Position numbers and translations under genes: made by a program. A stretch of 64,000 nt of DNA from Paralichthys olivaceus. Taxonomy: Eukaryota; Chordata; Actinopteri; Pleuronectiformes; Paralichthyidae. Shown piece by piece: positions 24,401 through 36,074 of the stretch; the first letter of the stretch is position 1, and each line of letters begins with the position of its first letter. The stretch covers positions 18,387,001-18,451,000 of the forward strand of contig NC_091102.1 in NCBI RefSeq assembly GCF_024713975.1. The letters run 5' to 3'. The notes below the pieces were generated by a model. The model saw only the letters and a list, made by a program, of their open reading frames with translations, was not told the origin of the DNA and did not search any database.

Positions 24401-27400
24401 TCGTCAGCTGTATAAAGAACTATAATGACTTCCTTCCTGACATGAAAGGGTGGAGAGGTCAGCTTAATGGAGTCAGGTTTTTTTCTCGTAATTACGGTAA
24501 AACACGCAGGGACAAAAATGTAAATATTGAGCTTCCTCATTCTGTGTGGTATGTCAGGTTTGAAATTTCAGCTGCCGCAATTCATTTTGTGAAGCTCTGA
24601 TATTTGTCATAACTTTGTTTCTGAATTAGTTACAATCCCCCTTCCATTAATATTCCTGTAAGCCTGTAGTTATTTCCTCTAGTAATTTCTGAGCTTTGGT
24701 ATTTCTATCCTGCACTGATGTAAATATAGGGAATACTTACACAATCAAATGACATGTTTTGCTCTCTCCTGCCACTGTGTGTGTGCGACCACGGACTTTG
24801 CTGTATATTTATGGGGACGACCTTTCTTGCGACCCTTCAGCGGCATTGTATATTATTCCAAGATACTTCTCTTCTTATTTAGACAGAATCTGCCCCTTGC
24901 AGCAGCTGCGTTTTCATAAGAATTTTTGTGTACTCTTTTCCCCCCTTTTCTTTACCCCCATCAAATTAGCCTTGATGAAGGTTTGTAATGTATAAATAAA
25001 CCCTGTGGCATACAAATGGACGGCTGTTGAGTGAGAGGCATGGAGGAGAAGGGCCAGAATACTCTCTGCAGAATTGTCAAGAAAATAAATACTTCTCTTT
25101 CCAGACCTGCGTCTTCATAAACATCCAGCGTTTTTTGTGGAAACTTTAGGAAATGACCTTGTGCCATTCCATTAGTTGTATTACTTTTGTACAGGTCATA
25201 TTGACTTGTCAGGAATTTGGCCAGGTTTATGATGAGTACCTACCTGAAGCAGCCACAGTCAGTTATCAGGACAGACCTCAAATGTGACAGCGTGTTTTAG
25301 CCATGATCAGAAGCCATTTAAATTTGCCTTTTCCCTCCCTGAATGTTTGAATGGTAAACTGTTTTATTGAAACATAGTTTTCCATTGTCTGTTATTAAAG
25401 TCATAAGTCCCTAAGGAATTTTCCCCCCACTTCACCCCCGCAGCCCAGGGGGGTGATCTCAGTCGTCTCCCCAAGGAGCTACAGTGACCTTGCAACAACA
25501 TCCTGTAACCTCACTGGCTGTAGGCTTTTCCTCCTCACCTCACTGACCGCAAGCTATTTTTATGATGTAGCTCAACTCCTATGAAAAATGGCGAGGAAGC
25601 TCATAAACAAACGTTGGCAGCTGATTCTCGTCCCATGCTCGGCTCGCTGGCTCACATCTCAGATCCGCCTGAAGAACACGCTGTTAAAATCATCAAGGTG
25701 TGTGTCAGTGTCTCCAAATGAGCATCAGTAGCCAAGAGAATTGTTCCCAGAAACTCCAGTGCTGTTATATGAGCTCTTCAGTGATCTGTCACATAGTTGC
25801 AGGCGGTGATGTGAAATCAATTCACTCACATTACAGATAAAGATCAATGGATTCTGCAGCTTGTTTTGCATGTGCCACCAAAGCACCATAACTTTAACTT
25901 AACCTTATGTTGATTAATCTTTATGTATGGTCTAAGCAGCTCTAATTAGAGTTTATATATATAATGTCTGTCATCCTCTTGGCCCAACCAAAGTGCAGCT
26001 GAGAAATGAGCAGCAATGTGTGAGTCTTGTTGCCTTCTATTTGAAGCGGATTTCTGATTATTAGCTATACAGCTAGTGTGTACATTTTTGTTTTTCTAGT
26101 TAATGATACCCCAGAGGTTGCTCCATCACACTGACAGGTCCTGTGCTTGCAAACCATTTTTCTTGTCAGAGGAAACTTTGAAGAATGTTTTTTCTCTTGT
26201 GCCAGAAAATCCCTCTAAGTCGCCCATAAAGCACACTTTTGCACGTATTTCAATTAAGCTGATTAGACCTGTGATGACATTGTAGGATACCTCGCAGTGT
26301 TATAATATGTCCATGTTGTCCCTCTTTTGAAGCAGCAGTTTTTAATTAATGTTAGAGATTGAACTCAAACATTTAGCCTTCCAACAACAAAAGAAATGCT
26401 AATGAAATCAAGATTAAATGACTAATTAATTCACTTTCACGATGTACAAGATGATACTGAGGGTATGTAACTAGTCCACCTGTCCTTTCGAACATCAGAC
26501 AGAGGCTCTGTCTTCTCCATTGCCTGGAGCTTTCATCACGTCTGAGATAATGGGAAAACCTGCTCCCCTTCCTCCCCTCTCACCTCCTACTCCTCTACGG
26601 TCACCACATCTAAATATTGTTCTGTGATCGGGGTGAGAAAAAGGAAAACTAGGAGCACACGGGTCTCGTAGACCCCGACAGGGACCTCCATAAAGCAGTG
26701 ATTTATATCCTCCCGAACAGAGTGCACACGAACCAGGGGTCATGTTTTTGCGCCAAGTTTTTTATTTTCCAACAGAGAAGGAGAAAGGGGGGTGAGGTAG
26801 CAAGAGGACGGCAAATAGAATGAAGCTGCGGGTCGTGTCTGGGCTATGCAGAGAAAACCGCAGCCAGGCAGGCCGAATGAGCCGTAGAGTGTTTGTGTAG
26901 CTGCAGGGTTCACAGCGCCCAGTGGAAGCCACCCACCTTGTAAGGGGGACCGCCGGGCCAAGGCATTTCAACCCTCACACTCTTGAGCCACCACAAATGG
27001 GTAACGGAGAGTGCGGCTGTCAGAAATTTGTGCTTGCTTACTGAAAAGAAACGATAGCACACAATGTCGTTTGATTGCCATTTCTTCAGTGTGGTCTGGT
27101 CGAGTGAAGCTGCCTTTTAAAATTGTAATCACTCAGCTGTTTGGTTTGTTTTAAGAGATGGCTTGATAAGGAAAATCCGATATGCACCTACCCATGTAGA
27201 CTGTGTGACAGAGTGTGTGTTTTGAAGCGGAAGCTGTCATTAGTTCACACACTGTCGCCAGTCTGATTCCTGCTGCCTCATGAAGGCAGGGTCTCCCATC
27301 TGTGGAGCCAAATGGCATAAAGAGTTGAACTTGAAGGGATGAATAAGTGTAGTAGTTGTTACTCAATACTGTAGTAAAATAACCTCACTGCCACAGCCTG

Positions 27401-29591
27401 TTACTAAAATAAACAAGACTTTAAGACCAAGAGTGCGGGCGAGGGCTGTGTGTGTGTGTCCACTGTATGCTTCACCTGATCCTTGGCTTGGTGTTTGTGT
27501 GTGTGGCTTTATGGTTGCAATACTGAGTGCTTTCGCTTTGCACACACACACATACACACACACAGACACACTCACACGCATACACTCAGGCCTTGCCAAG
27601 CCCAGCTGAGCAAACATCATTGGGTTTTCTCCCTGCCAAGGGAGGTCCTTCCCTGATACCTTCCCCTCCTTTTTGCCATCAAGGGACCGAGTGTAATTGG
27701 GCTATAGCAGCCCCCCACATACACACCCGACTGCACACCGTACACTGGGAGCCTTCACCAGCCAGCCAACCAGTCCCCCCAACTTTGGCCAACACAATTC
27801 CGGCACACGTTTGATCTTTATATATACAGCTAGGTTGGTAGAATTCCTGCTTAACATTTTTAGCCTTGAAATCCTAAACCACTAAATACAGCCCCGTGCT
27901 TCAGTCGCTGGCAAAGGTAGGATTCCTAAAGAGGGTTTATTATGTTTTGGTCTAGGGACACACAAGTGATTTTTGTGTGTGTTCTTACGTCTGTTTGATA
28001 CATTGCGGAGTGAGATTATATAAAAACTTTTTAGAGTTTCTTACTTGCTAGTAAAATCAAACAAGGGTTTCCTCTTCCTCGAATACCAACATGCACGCTC
28101 CTAGAATTGTATTTGATGTTTACATGCTTTGTAAGTTGTAAGTATTCTAACATTGCACCCATCATCAAATAAATAAATAAATAAATAATTAGAATTAAAA
28201 AAAAAAAAAGGCACAGAAGTAATGACGTCTGATCTACTGAGCAGGCCACATGGCTTTCATAGCACTGCCATACAAGCCAGTAGCCAGTCAGATTTACTTT
28301 TAGCCTCTCTCAACGTTACTGTGATTAATAGGCTGAAATACTTGATCACACCAAGGTAAAATTGAAGTTATTGTCTTCATTACAACAACCAGTCTTACAG
28401 AGCTCATATGTGATGGTTAAACTGCTCCGTGGCTCAAAAAATGTAACTGAATTAAATACATTTTTATTATAATTTATTCTTCTTCTAGTCATGGATTTTA
28501 TTATTTTTCCTGTGAAGCACTTTGTCACTCTGTTTAGATAAGTGCTATACAAAAGCAGTTATTATTATTAGCGTTATTATAATTATTATTATTATCATCA
28601 TACCACCCTCACTTCCAGAACTGGGTGTTTGAAGCAGCACGGAAGAAAGAGCGGGACGTGGTGACGAAGGAGATAGAGCGGCTGCGCTCATCCATCCAGA
28701 CGGTGTGCCGTAGCTCCCTGCCTTTGGGTAAGATCATGGACTACATCCAGGAGGACATGGACGCCATGCAGGCTGAACTGAATACTTGGCGACAGGAGAA
28801 CAAGGAGCATGCACAGGCCTTGGTGCAGGAGCAGAAGTGGGTTGACACATGCACAACATGCTTTAAGTAATGTTGTTGAAAAAAAAAATGTATTTCCAGG
28901 ACTGGTATTTATACAGATTCTCCTGCTAGGGTCATGTTTACTGATTGATGTACTTCCTCTGCAGTGGTGCCTTCCAAAAATAATACTGATACTGTCTTGC
29001 AAAGAAGAGAGAAACTCCGTCACAAGTTACATGTTTAATCAATCAATCAGACTTTATTTATATGACACTTTTGATGGATGGTCAAAATGTTATACGACTA
29101 TTGCGCAATGAGCACGCTGCAAATAACACTGCACACAACAAGTTAGAGATTTCTTGTGTTGTGATGAGAAGTGTATAAAAATGTTGGTTCATTATGAAAC
29201 TGCTGGGACAAATTATGTGATGGCGGGCTGCCACAGTCTAGATAATTCTTTTAAGATACTTTATCTTAAAATGAAAAAGATGAGCAACTCTGAGCTGGCT
29301 GGTGTCCTGTCAACAACAACCTAGTGTTATTTGCTGCTCACTTTCAACTCCTTTTCAGGTAATACATGTAGACGATTAATGATGTCCTCCTTGTTTGTGC
29401 GTGTGTGTGTTTGTACGTGCTGCAGAGTGACAGACCGTGCCGTGGAGCCTCTTAAAGCAGACCTAGCTGAGCTGGAGCAGCTTATCAAGGACCAGCAGGA
29501 CAAGATTTGTGCTGTAAAGTCCAACATACTGAAGAATGAAGAGAAGATCCAAAAGATGGTGACAGGAATGAATGCCTCTTCCAGAACCTGA
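12473..29591 (+). CDS. traf3ip1: TRAF3-interacting protein 1 (IFT54 / MIP-T3), 639 aa
   Basis: Seventeen coding exons: 12473-12595, 13894-13962, 15713-15874, 16532-16660, 17300-17722, 17804-17869, 18084-18104, 18311-18331, 19184-19259, 19679-19699, 20795-20882, 21769-21855, 22622-22757, 22843-22879, 23007-23083, 28619-28836, 29426-29591 (1920 nt with the TGA). All junctions are GT-AG and in frame. Residues 1-135 form the conserved N-terminal calponin-homology-like domain ([20 protein letters not shown], then [14 protein letters not shown]) that binds tubulin. Residues 140-300, mostly exon 5, are a Lys/Arg/Glu/Asp-rich tract. A basic [18 protein letters not shown] segment lies near 400-418, an acidic [14 protein letters not shown] segment near 445, and a conserved coiled-coil C-terminus ([28 protein letters not shown]) at about 490-639. 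The protein is an IFT-B subunit needed for ciliogenesis and also binds TRAF3. Human TRAF3IP1 is 691 aa; the shorter length comes from the variable middle. The exon 4 acceptor (GTGTAG) has a weak pyrimidine tract. Confidence 0.97.
12596..15712 (+). other. traf3ip1 introns 1 and 2
   Basis: Introns 12596-13893 and 13963-15712 flank the 69-nt exon 2. The first 500 bases of intron 1 are CpG-containing and rich in 'gttagct' motifs. No nested gene or clear repeat is seen. The open frame at 14047-14256 has no splice support. Confidence 0.6.
16686..17124. mobile_element. Non-autonomous DNA transposon (MITE family B), copy in traf3ip1 intron 4
   Basis: The ends form an imperfect inverted repeat: AGCTGCTTTCAGACATG on the left and GCATGCCTGAAAACAGCT on the right. 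Interior landmarks ('ctgctgcaccaccctcacct', 'gtgttgttgtgaac', 'ctgagcagagaatttcctgctg') recur at 21992-22480 and 61855-62295. There is no coding capacity. The termini resemble hAT-type MITEs, which is inference. The copy fills most of intron 4 and carries a private 56-bp palindrome at 16763-16818. Confidence 0.7.
16763..16818. repeat. 56-bp inverted repeat (20-bp perfect arms)
   Basis: CTGTATTCTCACATGGGCTC (16763-16782) is exactly complementary to 16799-16818. The 16-base centre TTAATGAGCTCTTAAT is itself part of a short direct repeat (CTCTTAATGA twice). It lies inside the intron-4 MITE of traf3ip1. Confidence 0.9.
18332..21768 (+). other. traf3ip1 introns 8 to 11
   Basis: Introns 18332-19183, 19260-19678, 19700-20794 and 20883-21768 hold AT-rich unique sequence. 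No nested gene or recognisable dispersed repeat was found. Open frames at 20522-20908 (minus) and 20905-21252 (minus) overlap exon 11 and its flanks and have no family resemblance. Confidence 0.5.
21992..22480. mobile_element. MITE family B, copy in traf3ip1 intron 12
   Basis: It starts with GCAGCCTTCAGACATGCACT and carries the family landmarks 'gcgtgtgtgaaagcaaatgtct', 'acacagcaggagttg', 'cctctaacacctgacagacg', 'atctccgaagc' and 'ctgctgcacccggctgcacc'. The 3' terminal repeat is not clear, so the right boundary is approximate and the copy may be truncated. Confidence 0.65.
23084..28618 (+). other. traf3ip1 intron 15 (5.5 kb)
   Basis: This is the largest intron of the gene, between the EQ|NWVFEAA exons. 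It is mostly unique AT-rich sequence with (CA)n near 27540-27565, an AAAT repeat near 28165-28190 and an A12 tract near 28198-28210. GC-richer, complex stretches at about 26500-27350 and 27590-27720 stand out and may be regulatory. No nested coding exon was recognised. Confidence 0.5.
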
Positions 29592-29790
29592 ACGTCACTA
29601 ACTTCTATAAATGCACTGACAACTTGTATAGGTACGAACAGTTTACCCTTCAGAATCATGGCGAGAACATTTTTCTTGAAGGTTAATGTGGGATGGGACC
29701 AAACACTGCACTTTTATGTTTTTGTTGATGATGGACCCAAACACATTCCAACACAACCAGGGTGGGAAAGAAACGTACTTACTGTTGGTA

Positions 29791-29906
29791 AATAAAAACA
29801 CCGTGCGTTGGTTTAGAGGTCTGACTCTATTCTAACATATGATTAAATGGAAAAGGTGGGTGGTAAAGTCGGAGGTTTACCAGCTGCTTATCATAGAATA
29901 AATAAA
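29791..29906 (+). promoter_or_regulatory. Poly(A) signals of traf3ip1
   Basis: AATAAA at 29791-29796 lies 200 bases past the stop codon. A second pair of overlapping hexamers lies at 29897-29906. A short 3' UTR of 220-330 bases is implied. Another AATAAA at 30877-30882 could serve a longer form. Confidence 0.6.
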
Positions 29907-29919
29907 TGATCTTCCTGCT

Positions 29920-32900
29920 CCAAACCCTAACTTTTCCCCCTGTTCTGAAATGGTGCCTTTCTGGAATGAGCCAGTGCACAGCTTATGACAGTTAGAATAG
30001 ATAGTTGTTTTTAATGCTTGATTTTACCACACTTTCAAATAACATTAGATTTAAAGTGTATTTCCTTCTTATTCTTTCATTGCTGAGTAAAAATATGGAA
30101 CACCTCACACTATTCATCTGGTTGAAAACAGGAGGAAAATGAATTTTCTCTTTCTTTCATATAGATTCATATTTTTATGTGGATGGTTCTATGTGTCTTA
30201 GTTGACTGATGTGGTTGTAACATGACTGTGGTACCGTCCTTGTTTTTTTTTCTATCTCCCATTGTTTACCACAACCTCTCAAACTCTTCATGTTGTAGAA
30301 AACAATACTGATGGTTCACTTGTTATTTCATTCACTCTTCCACTTGTTAAGCACCATGGCACTTTGATGATGAGTGGGATCAGAAGAGGAACCTTTGAGG
30401 AATTTTTTAGAAAAATCCTTTTGGCAGCACAGCCAAATTAAATTAAATTAATTCCTCTCACACTTATAAAGATCTTATAACTCACAACACAGCCAAGACA
30501 AGACATAGGACATTAAAAGTAAAGATCTATCTTTGCAGTGATAGCCACCATGATGGATGGCCCTCCGCTTGATTTGTACCATAGAATTTGCCAAACTCAT
30601 CCATTTTTGGGATGAACACAATGTTTGGTTATATGGCAAATTTTTGTGTGAACTCTGGAACTCTTATGAATAAAAAAAATCATATTTTACCTTCTCTTTC
30701 TTTAAGAGATGTACTTTACACATACGTGTCTAATATAAAAATATATATGAAGCAATACTCGGCTGATAACAGCAGTGAGAGATTGGAGTGTAGAGATGTC
30801 AGACTGAAAGTAACCACTGTCCCAGTTTTCCTCAAATACCCAACTTGACAATAGTCATATTTCCATGTGTGAATGAAATAAAGATGTTTCCATACATTGT
30901 GGCCTATCTCACCCTGAATGAAAATGCAGTTTATAGTTAAAATGCAAATTTTACATTGTTGATACTTCCTTATATGCTGTTGCTACCTCTGTTAGTTCTG
31001 CTACAGAATTGCCTCCCAGAGAAAAAACTTGTCGAGATGCTCTGATGAATGTAATTATGTCCCTCCCCATAATGACCAGCGATAGCTACATGTTTTTTTT
31101 TCTTTAGCTATGAAGTGATGATCTGACAGCTCTCAGAGAGTGGGGATTCAATTTTCACTGTCCCACCATTTAAACATACAACACATCTGTGCTAAGAACA
31201 TGAAGTGTTCTGTGATGTTTCTGATCTCATAGTTTATTATATAGTTTAAGGTAAAAAAACCAAAACTATTTGTAATTGGAAAGTACAAACCCTATTTTGA
31301 CAAATCTGGAAAATAAATAAAGCCATAAATGTTGCATAGAACAGACTGGTTTGAAATCTAAGAAACTTCTAAAGAGCAAATTTTGTCATAAATAGTTTTT
31401 GCCAAGTATTTTTTACAATAAAACAAAAAGATTAAAGCTAAACTAATATCTTAAAAAAGGGAAAATCTGGATTTCTTCAGCGGGGAAATATCTTCATCAG
31501 TGCTATTTATTTGAGAGCTATTCATGCTAAGGATTCAACATTCAAAATATACAATCATTTAGTTTCATATCAGTATTATATTTTTAGTCCGCCAAAAATA
31601 AATGAGAACATTTACCTCCTAGAAAATCAAATTTGCAAATCCTAAAACTCCTGGAAAAGTGAGAATCTGCTTGTCCATGCTATTTGAAAGGACCATTTTC
31701 ACTGCACACTTTTTGTATCATATGCTTGGTTTCTCTTTAAACTGTAAATTATGTATATGTGGAGACTGTATCATAGTTCAGATAAATATATAATTTTGTA
31801 GTGGAGTGAAATAAATAGTTACATTGCAACATGTTTTTTTTGTCTTCTCTTGTTCTCCAGTTGAAAGTGATGAGTGTTGCTGAGGGTAGTTAGAAAAGCT
31901 TTATAGACTTAAGGTTAAGTTCACTTTATAATACAAACTTAATGTGAGGTCTGGATTGCTTGAGTTACATTATGAGTGAAATGATAAATGGCCCCGCTTT
32001 GCCATTTTGACAAGTTCATGTAATATCCTCGTGGCGTCTGGTACGGCCAAGTCACACTCTCAAGGAGACCTGTTTCTTTTGAAGCCCGCTCTCCACCTCT
32101 GACAGAAGTAAAACATTTCACTTCCTTTTTCAGCCCCTCAAGCAACATTAGCGGCAACTTTTCTCTGGCAAACCATGAAACAGCTGCAACACACACAAAA
32201 CATATTAGGAGTCCCCTTCTACAGCTATTAGGCAAAGATTTGGAGGGAGCGTTTGTGATGCAAGCTGGGAGATTTAGTTGTGTGGACACCTGCTTCCAGC
32301 AAAGACTCTGGCCTCAGTCTCAGCAGGTGAAGTGACTTAAGACCTGACTGCCTCTTCACTGTTCAAAAAGCTGCAGTGGCTTTTAATTCTCACAATAGTT
32401 GGTGCTGCTAATGATGAGTGACTATAGCTTTTACTCTGCAGTTAAACCCTAATCCTCACATGAGGCCAAACTGAAAGGTTTTAATCTTGAAAATGAACTG
32501 CACTTCAGAAACAGTCAAATAATAATCTGACTGCATTCTGCATTAATTAAAAGGTTTAATCTTAGCATTGCGGTCTGTGGGCTGAACTGCATATTCTCAG
32601 TTTAAGTCTGGCTGCAAACTTACAATGATTACCTTCACCACTGTCTTTAACATTGTGAGATAAAATTTTATTTCTCATAGAACTATGTGTAAAACCTGAT
32701 GAAGAATTCCGAGATATTAAAATCTGGATCTATTGAATTATAATGGGGTAACATCAGATGTGTAGGCTTTCTTTCTAGCCAATGTTTAGTGACAAATAAA
32801 ACTAGAAATCTGTAAATATCACCAAAGTGTAGCTGAGAAACTCAATGTGGTCTTAGGTATCACAATTGGTTTACTTTAAGGGGACTGTTTGGCCTCGGCA

Positions 32901-32934
32901 GATATATATGCTCTACTTAGTGCAATTTAAGAAA
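29920..32934. other. Intergenic spacer between traf3ip1 and asb1
   Basis: AT-rich unique sequence. No gene, RNA or clear repeat is recognised. The open frames at 30588-30848 and 31939-32289 (minus) have no family resemblance or splice context. Confidence 0.5.
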
Positions 32935-33740
32935 ATATTGTGTCCCTCGACTTCAGCTACCAGACAGAGTCCTGCCCTCTCCAGAAGTTTTCTGATGACT
33001 CTGCAATAGTTGGATGTATCAGCAAGCAGCTCAACAAAGATAAAGGAGCTGGTTGTGGATCTGAGGAGGGTCAGGACACCGACGACCCCTGTTTCCATCC
33101 ACGGGCCAGCGTGGACAGTGTGGAGGATTATAAATACCTGGGAATGTTCAGAGACCGTAAACTCGACTGGGCTAAGACAACTGATGCCCTTTACATCAAG
33201 GGGAGACTGAGGTCCTTCAACATCTGCCGGCCTATGCTGAGCATGTTTTATGAGACTGTGGTAACCAGTCCTGTTTGCTGTTGCATGCTGGGGCAGCAGA
33301 CTGAGGGTTGCGGTCACCACCAGACTCAACAAACTGATCCTAGGCCAGCTGGACTCTCTGATGGTGGTGTCAGATGCTGTATAAGTTACACGCCATCCTG
33401 GACAATGTCTCCCACCCTCTCCATGATGTGCTGGTCAAACACAGGTGCATGTTCAGTGCAAGGCTGAGATCGTGGCCATCCAACTATACAACTCCTCCCT
33501 CTGAAAAACTCTGAGTCAACAGAGTGATTGGATATTTAGTGCACAGTCATGACTGCACTGTAATGACTGTGCACTAAATATCCAATGTACAGCACGCACA
33601 ATATTGTACATATTTCATATTCTTTTATTTTACATTTTATTTTTAATCTTATATGCTATATTTCTTACCCTTGGAGCAATTGTAACAAACACAATTTCCC
33701 CCAGAGATCAATAAAGTATTTCTGATTCTGATTCTGATTA
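32935..33740 (+). mobile_element. Decayed 5'-truncated LINE (non-LTR retrotransposon) 3' end
   Basis: The conceptual translation shows the C-terminal part of a LINE reverse transcriptase: KFSDDSAIVG, then KELVVDLRR in another frame, then VEDYKYLGMFRDRKLDW and LRSFNICRPMLSMFYETVV in the first frame. The switches of frame show frameshift decay. The 3' end 'atcaataaagtatttctgattctgattctgatt' is the short-tandem tail typical of fish LINEs, possibly of the L2/CR1 group. The element is not functional. Confidence 0.8.
33527..33586. repeat. Perfect 24-bp hairpin with 12-nt loop
   Basis: The arms 33527-33550 and 33563-33586 are perfect reverse complements (left arm begins ATTGGATATTTAGTGC). The loop is GACTGCACTGTA. 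The hairpin lies between the decayed reverse-transcriptase frame and the LINE tail. Confidence 0.92.
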
Positions 33741-34023
33741 CTGAACAATTTTTAAAAAGTCATTAAAATACACACCCCATATTGGGTGTTTTATCATTTT
33801 AAAAATGTGTCTTTCCTCTATCCAACAAAATAAAGTATACTACTTGTATTGTTGGCATGTGAAGAAGACTGACACTGTATAGACATATAGCTCCTATCAT
33901 CATCAGATCATATGCTCCTAATAAATAAAACTCAAGTTTACACATTTACTCTATATATACAAGCAGGTATCTCTTCAGTATAAAACGACGTGCCCTCTTT
34001 AACTACGTGCAGCTGAACGTAGA

Positions 34024-34051
34024 CAGGAAGTGTGCGGAGCGGATGACGTCA
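34024..34051 (+). promoter_or_regulatory. asb1 promoter: ETS site and CRE
   Basis: ACAGGAAGTG (ETS core GGAA) at about 34023-34032 is followed by a perfect cAMP-response element TGACGTCA at 34044-34051, 166 bases before the start codon, at the beginning of a CpG-richer stretch that runs into exon 1. No TATA box was seen. Confidence 0.55.
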
Positions 34052-34216
34052 TGCACTCAGTCACGTTTGTTTATTTATTTTTTGCAGCGTCGTCCTGTGG
34101 GATCCGGACCGTCTGTTGTTCAGGCGACACAGACGAGGGGCGAGTGTTCTCGGTGTGTCCCGTGTTGTCGGTGTTTCCAGGGTCGTCGGTGTTCAGGACA
34201 CATCGGGACCAGGATC

Positions 34217-35980
34217 ATGGCGGACTCTGGCCCAGAGGCACCGGCGGACGGTGACGACCCGCCCAGTATCAACTCCCCCCCGCTCATCACTGTGTCGGAT
34301 CTGCCCGGTGCCACCGCTGCAGGTAACAGAGGACATGAGTCATCAGTCCTCACAACAGTGCACATCTGTACCCTGTGTGTGTGTGTGTACTCGTGTTTTA
34401 CCTCATTAGGACCTTTTTCACAGACCCTGTCGGGACCAGTAGCCCTCATAGGGACTGTAGCACGGTCCTACTGAGGTAAGACATGATGTCTTAGGTCCTG
34501 GTTTAAGTTAGGGATAAGGTTTTGGTTTGCTTGGCCACAGTGAATGAACGTCCATGGAAAGTCCTAATAAAGACAGCTGCACAAACGTGTGAGGACCTTA
34601 ATCTGCTTACACAGTCACATTATGGGGACTTGTCTTCCTTATGGGGACAAAAAGTAGGTCCCCATAACATAAATCATTGAATTTGTATTTAATGTTTCAG
34701 CTAAGTTAGGGTTAGGCAAGTAGTTACCATGGTTAGGTTAGAGTAAGTCTCCTGGAGATCAAGTGAAGTGAATGTGATGTCCTCTGAAGTCATGGAGACA
34801 AGACTGTGTGTGTGTGTGTGATTGTGTGTGAGTGTGTGTGAGTGTGTGTGAGTGTGTGTGAGTAATGAGGTGTGGTCCAGAGATCCAGTAAACATCTAAA
34901 CTTCCAGGGGTGTAATGTGGTTGCCATGGTTACCGTACCATTTTACCAAAAATGACACTGTTATAATTGATTGATCTAACAAGGACGAGCTGTTTGCATA
35001 TGTTTTTTTATTACTCAGTAATAGGAACACATGTCAAATAATTATTATAACATTAAACATTAGGAATGCGTCCACTGCAGAATTTGTTTACACATTCAGC
35101 TCTGACACTCAGACCTTTACAGAATAAAATCCCATGTTTAGAGAATAGTACTCAAAAGCAGGATCCTCGCCCAACATCCAGCTCTGTGAGATTTTGTTGA
35201 TGCAGTCTCCAATTGGAAAACACTCTGCAGCTGAGGCAGCTTCTGTTTGAAAGCATAAATGGAACACATTAATTATTTAGTGTACATCCTCTTCTGTGTG
35301 GATGACATGTGATATATGATTATTGGATTATTCGACCTGGCCAAAAACAGGCGTTACGATTCTGATGCCTTGATCTGTGTCCTCATCAGGCCGTAACCTG
35401 AAGGAATGGCTTCAGGAGCAATTCTGCGACAAACCTCTGGAGCAGGACGACATGCGGCTACACAACGCTGCCTACGTCGGAGATTTGGACACGGTGAGGA
35501 ACCTGCTGCAGGAAGACGGCTTCAGACGGTGAGGCAGAGTTGTACGTGCAGAAGAGGACTTTAGGAATCCATGGTGTTTGTCATTGTTCAGTGTGTGTGT
35601 GCATGTGACTGCTGCAGAAGTCGTAGCTCTTCGTCCAGTGCGCTCATGTGTGGCACAGAGTGGTTTGTGGTTTCTGAGCCGTGTGGGTTTTTGCTCAGCA
35701 TGTTTGCTGAGTGATGGCTGGAGAGACACACGCTCTGAAGAGTGTGTCCTTACATATCTACACCACAACAGTCTTAATATACTGTACGTGCATCACACAG
35801 GCCACATGTCGGGTGCTGTTGGCTTCATCACTTTTTGTAATGGTGGGTTCCTCACTACTTTTAGACTGTGACCACAGCAGGCACACAAACATGAGCACTT
35901 CACTTGAGCAAGTGGCGTCCCGACTGTCCACATATAGAGACACTGGAACCTGCAGAGTCAGAGGCTGGATCAGCATAGTG

Positions 35981-36074
<94 letters not shown>

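Noticed and set aside
32940..33467. 175-codon open frame
   Set aside because: It is the decayed reverse-transcriptase end of a LINE, with matching segments spread over two frames, not a host gene.
34704..34740. Interstitial telomere-like GTTAGGGTTAGG
   Set aside because: Only two units, and part of a dispersed intronic repeat known from fish.
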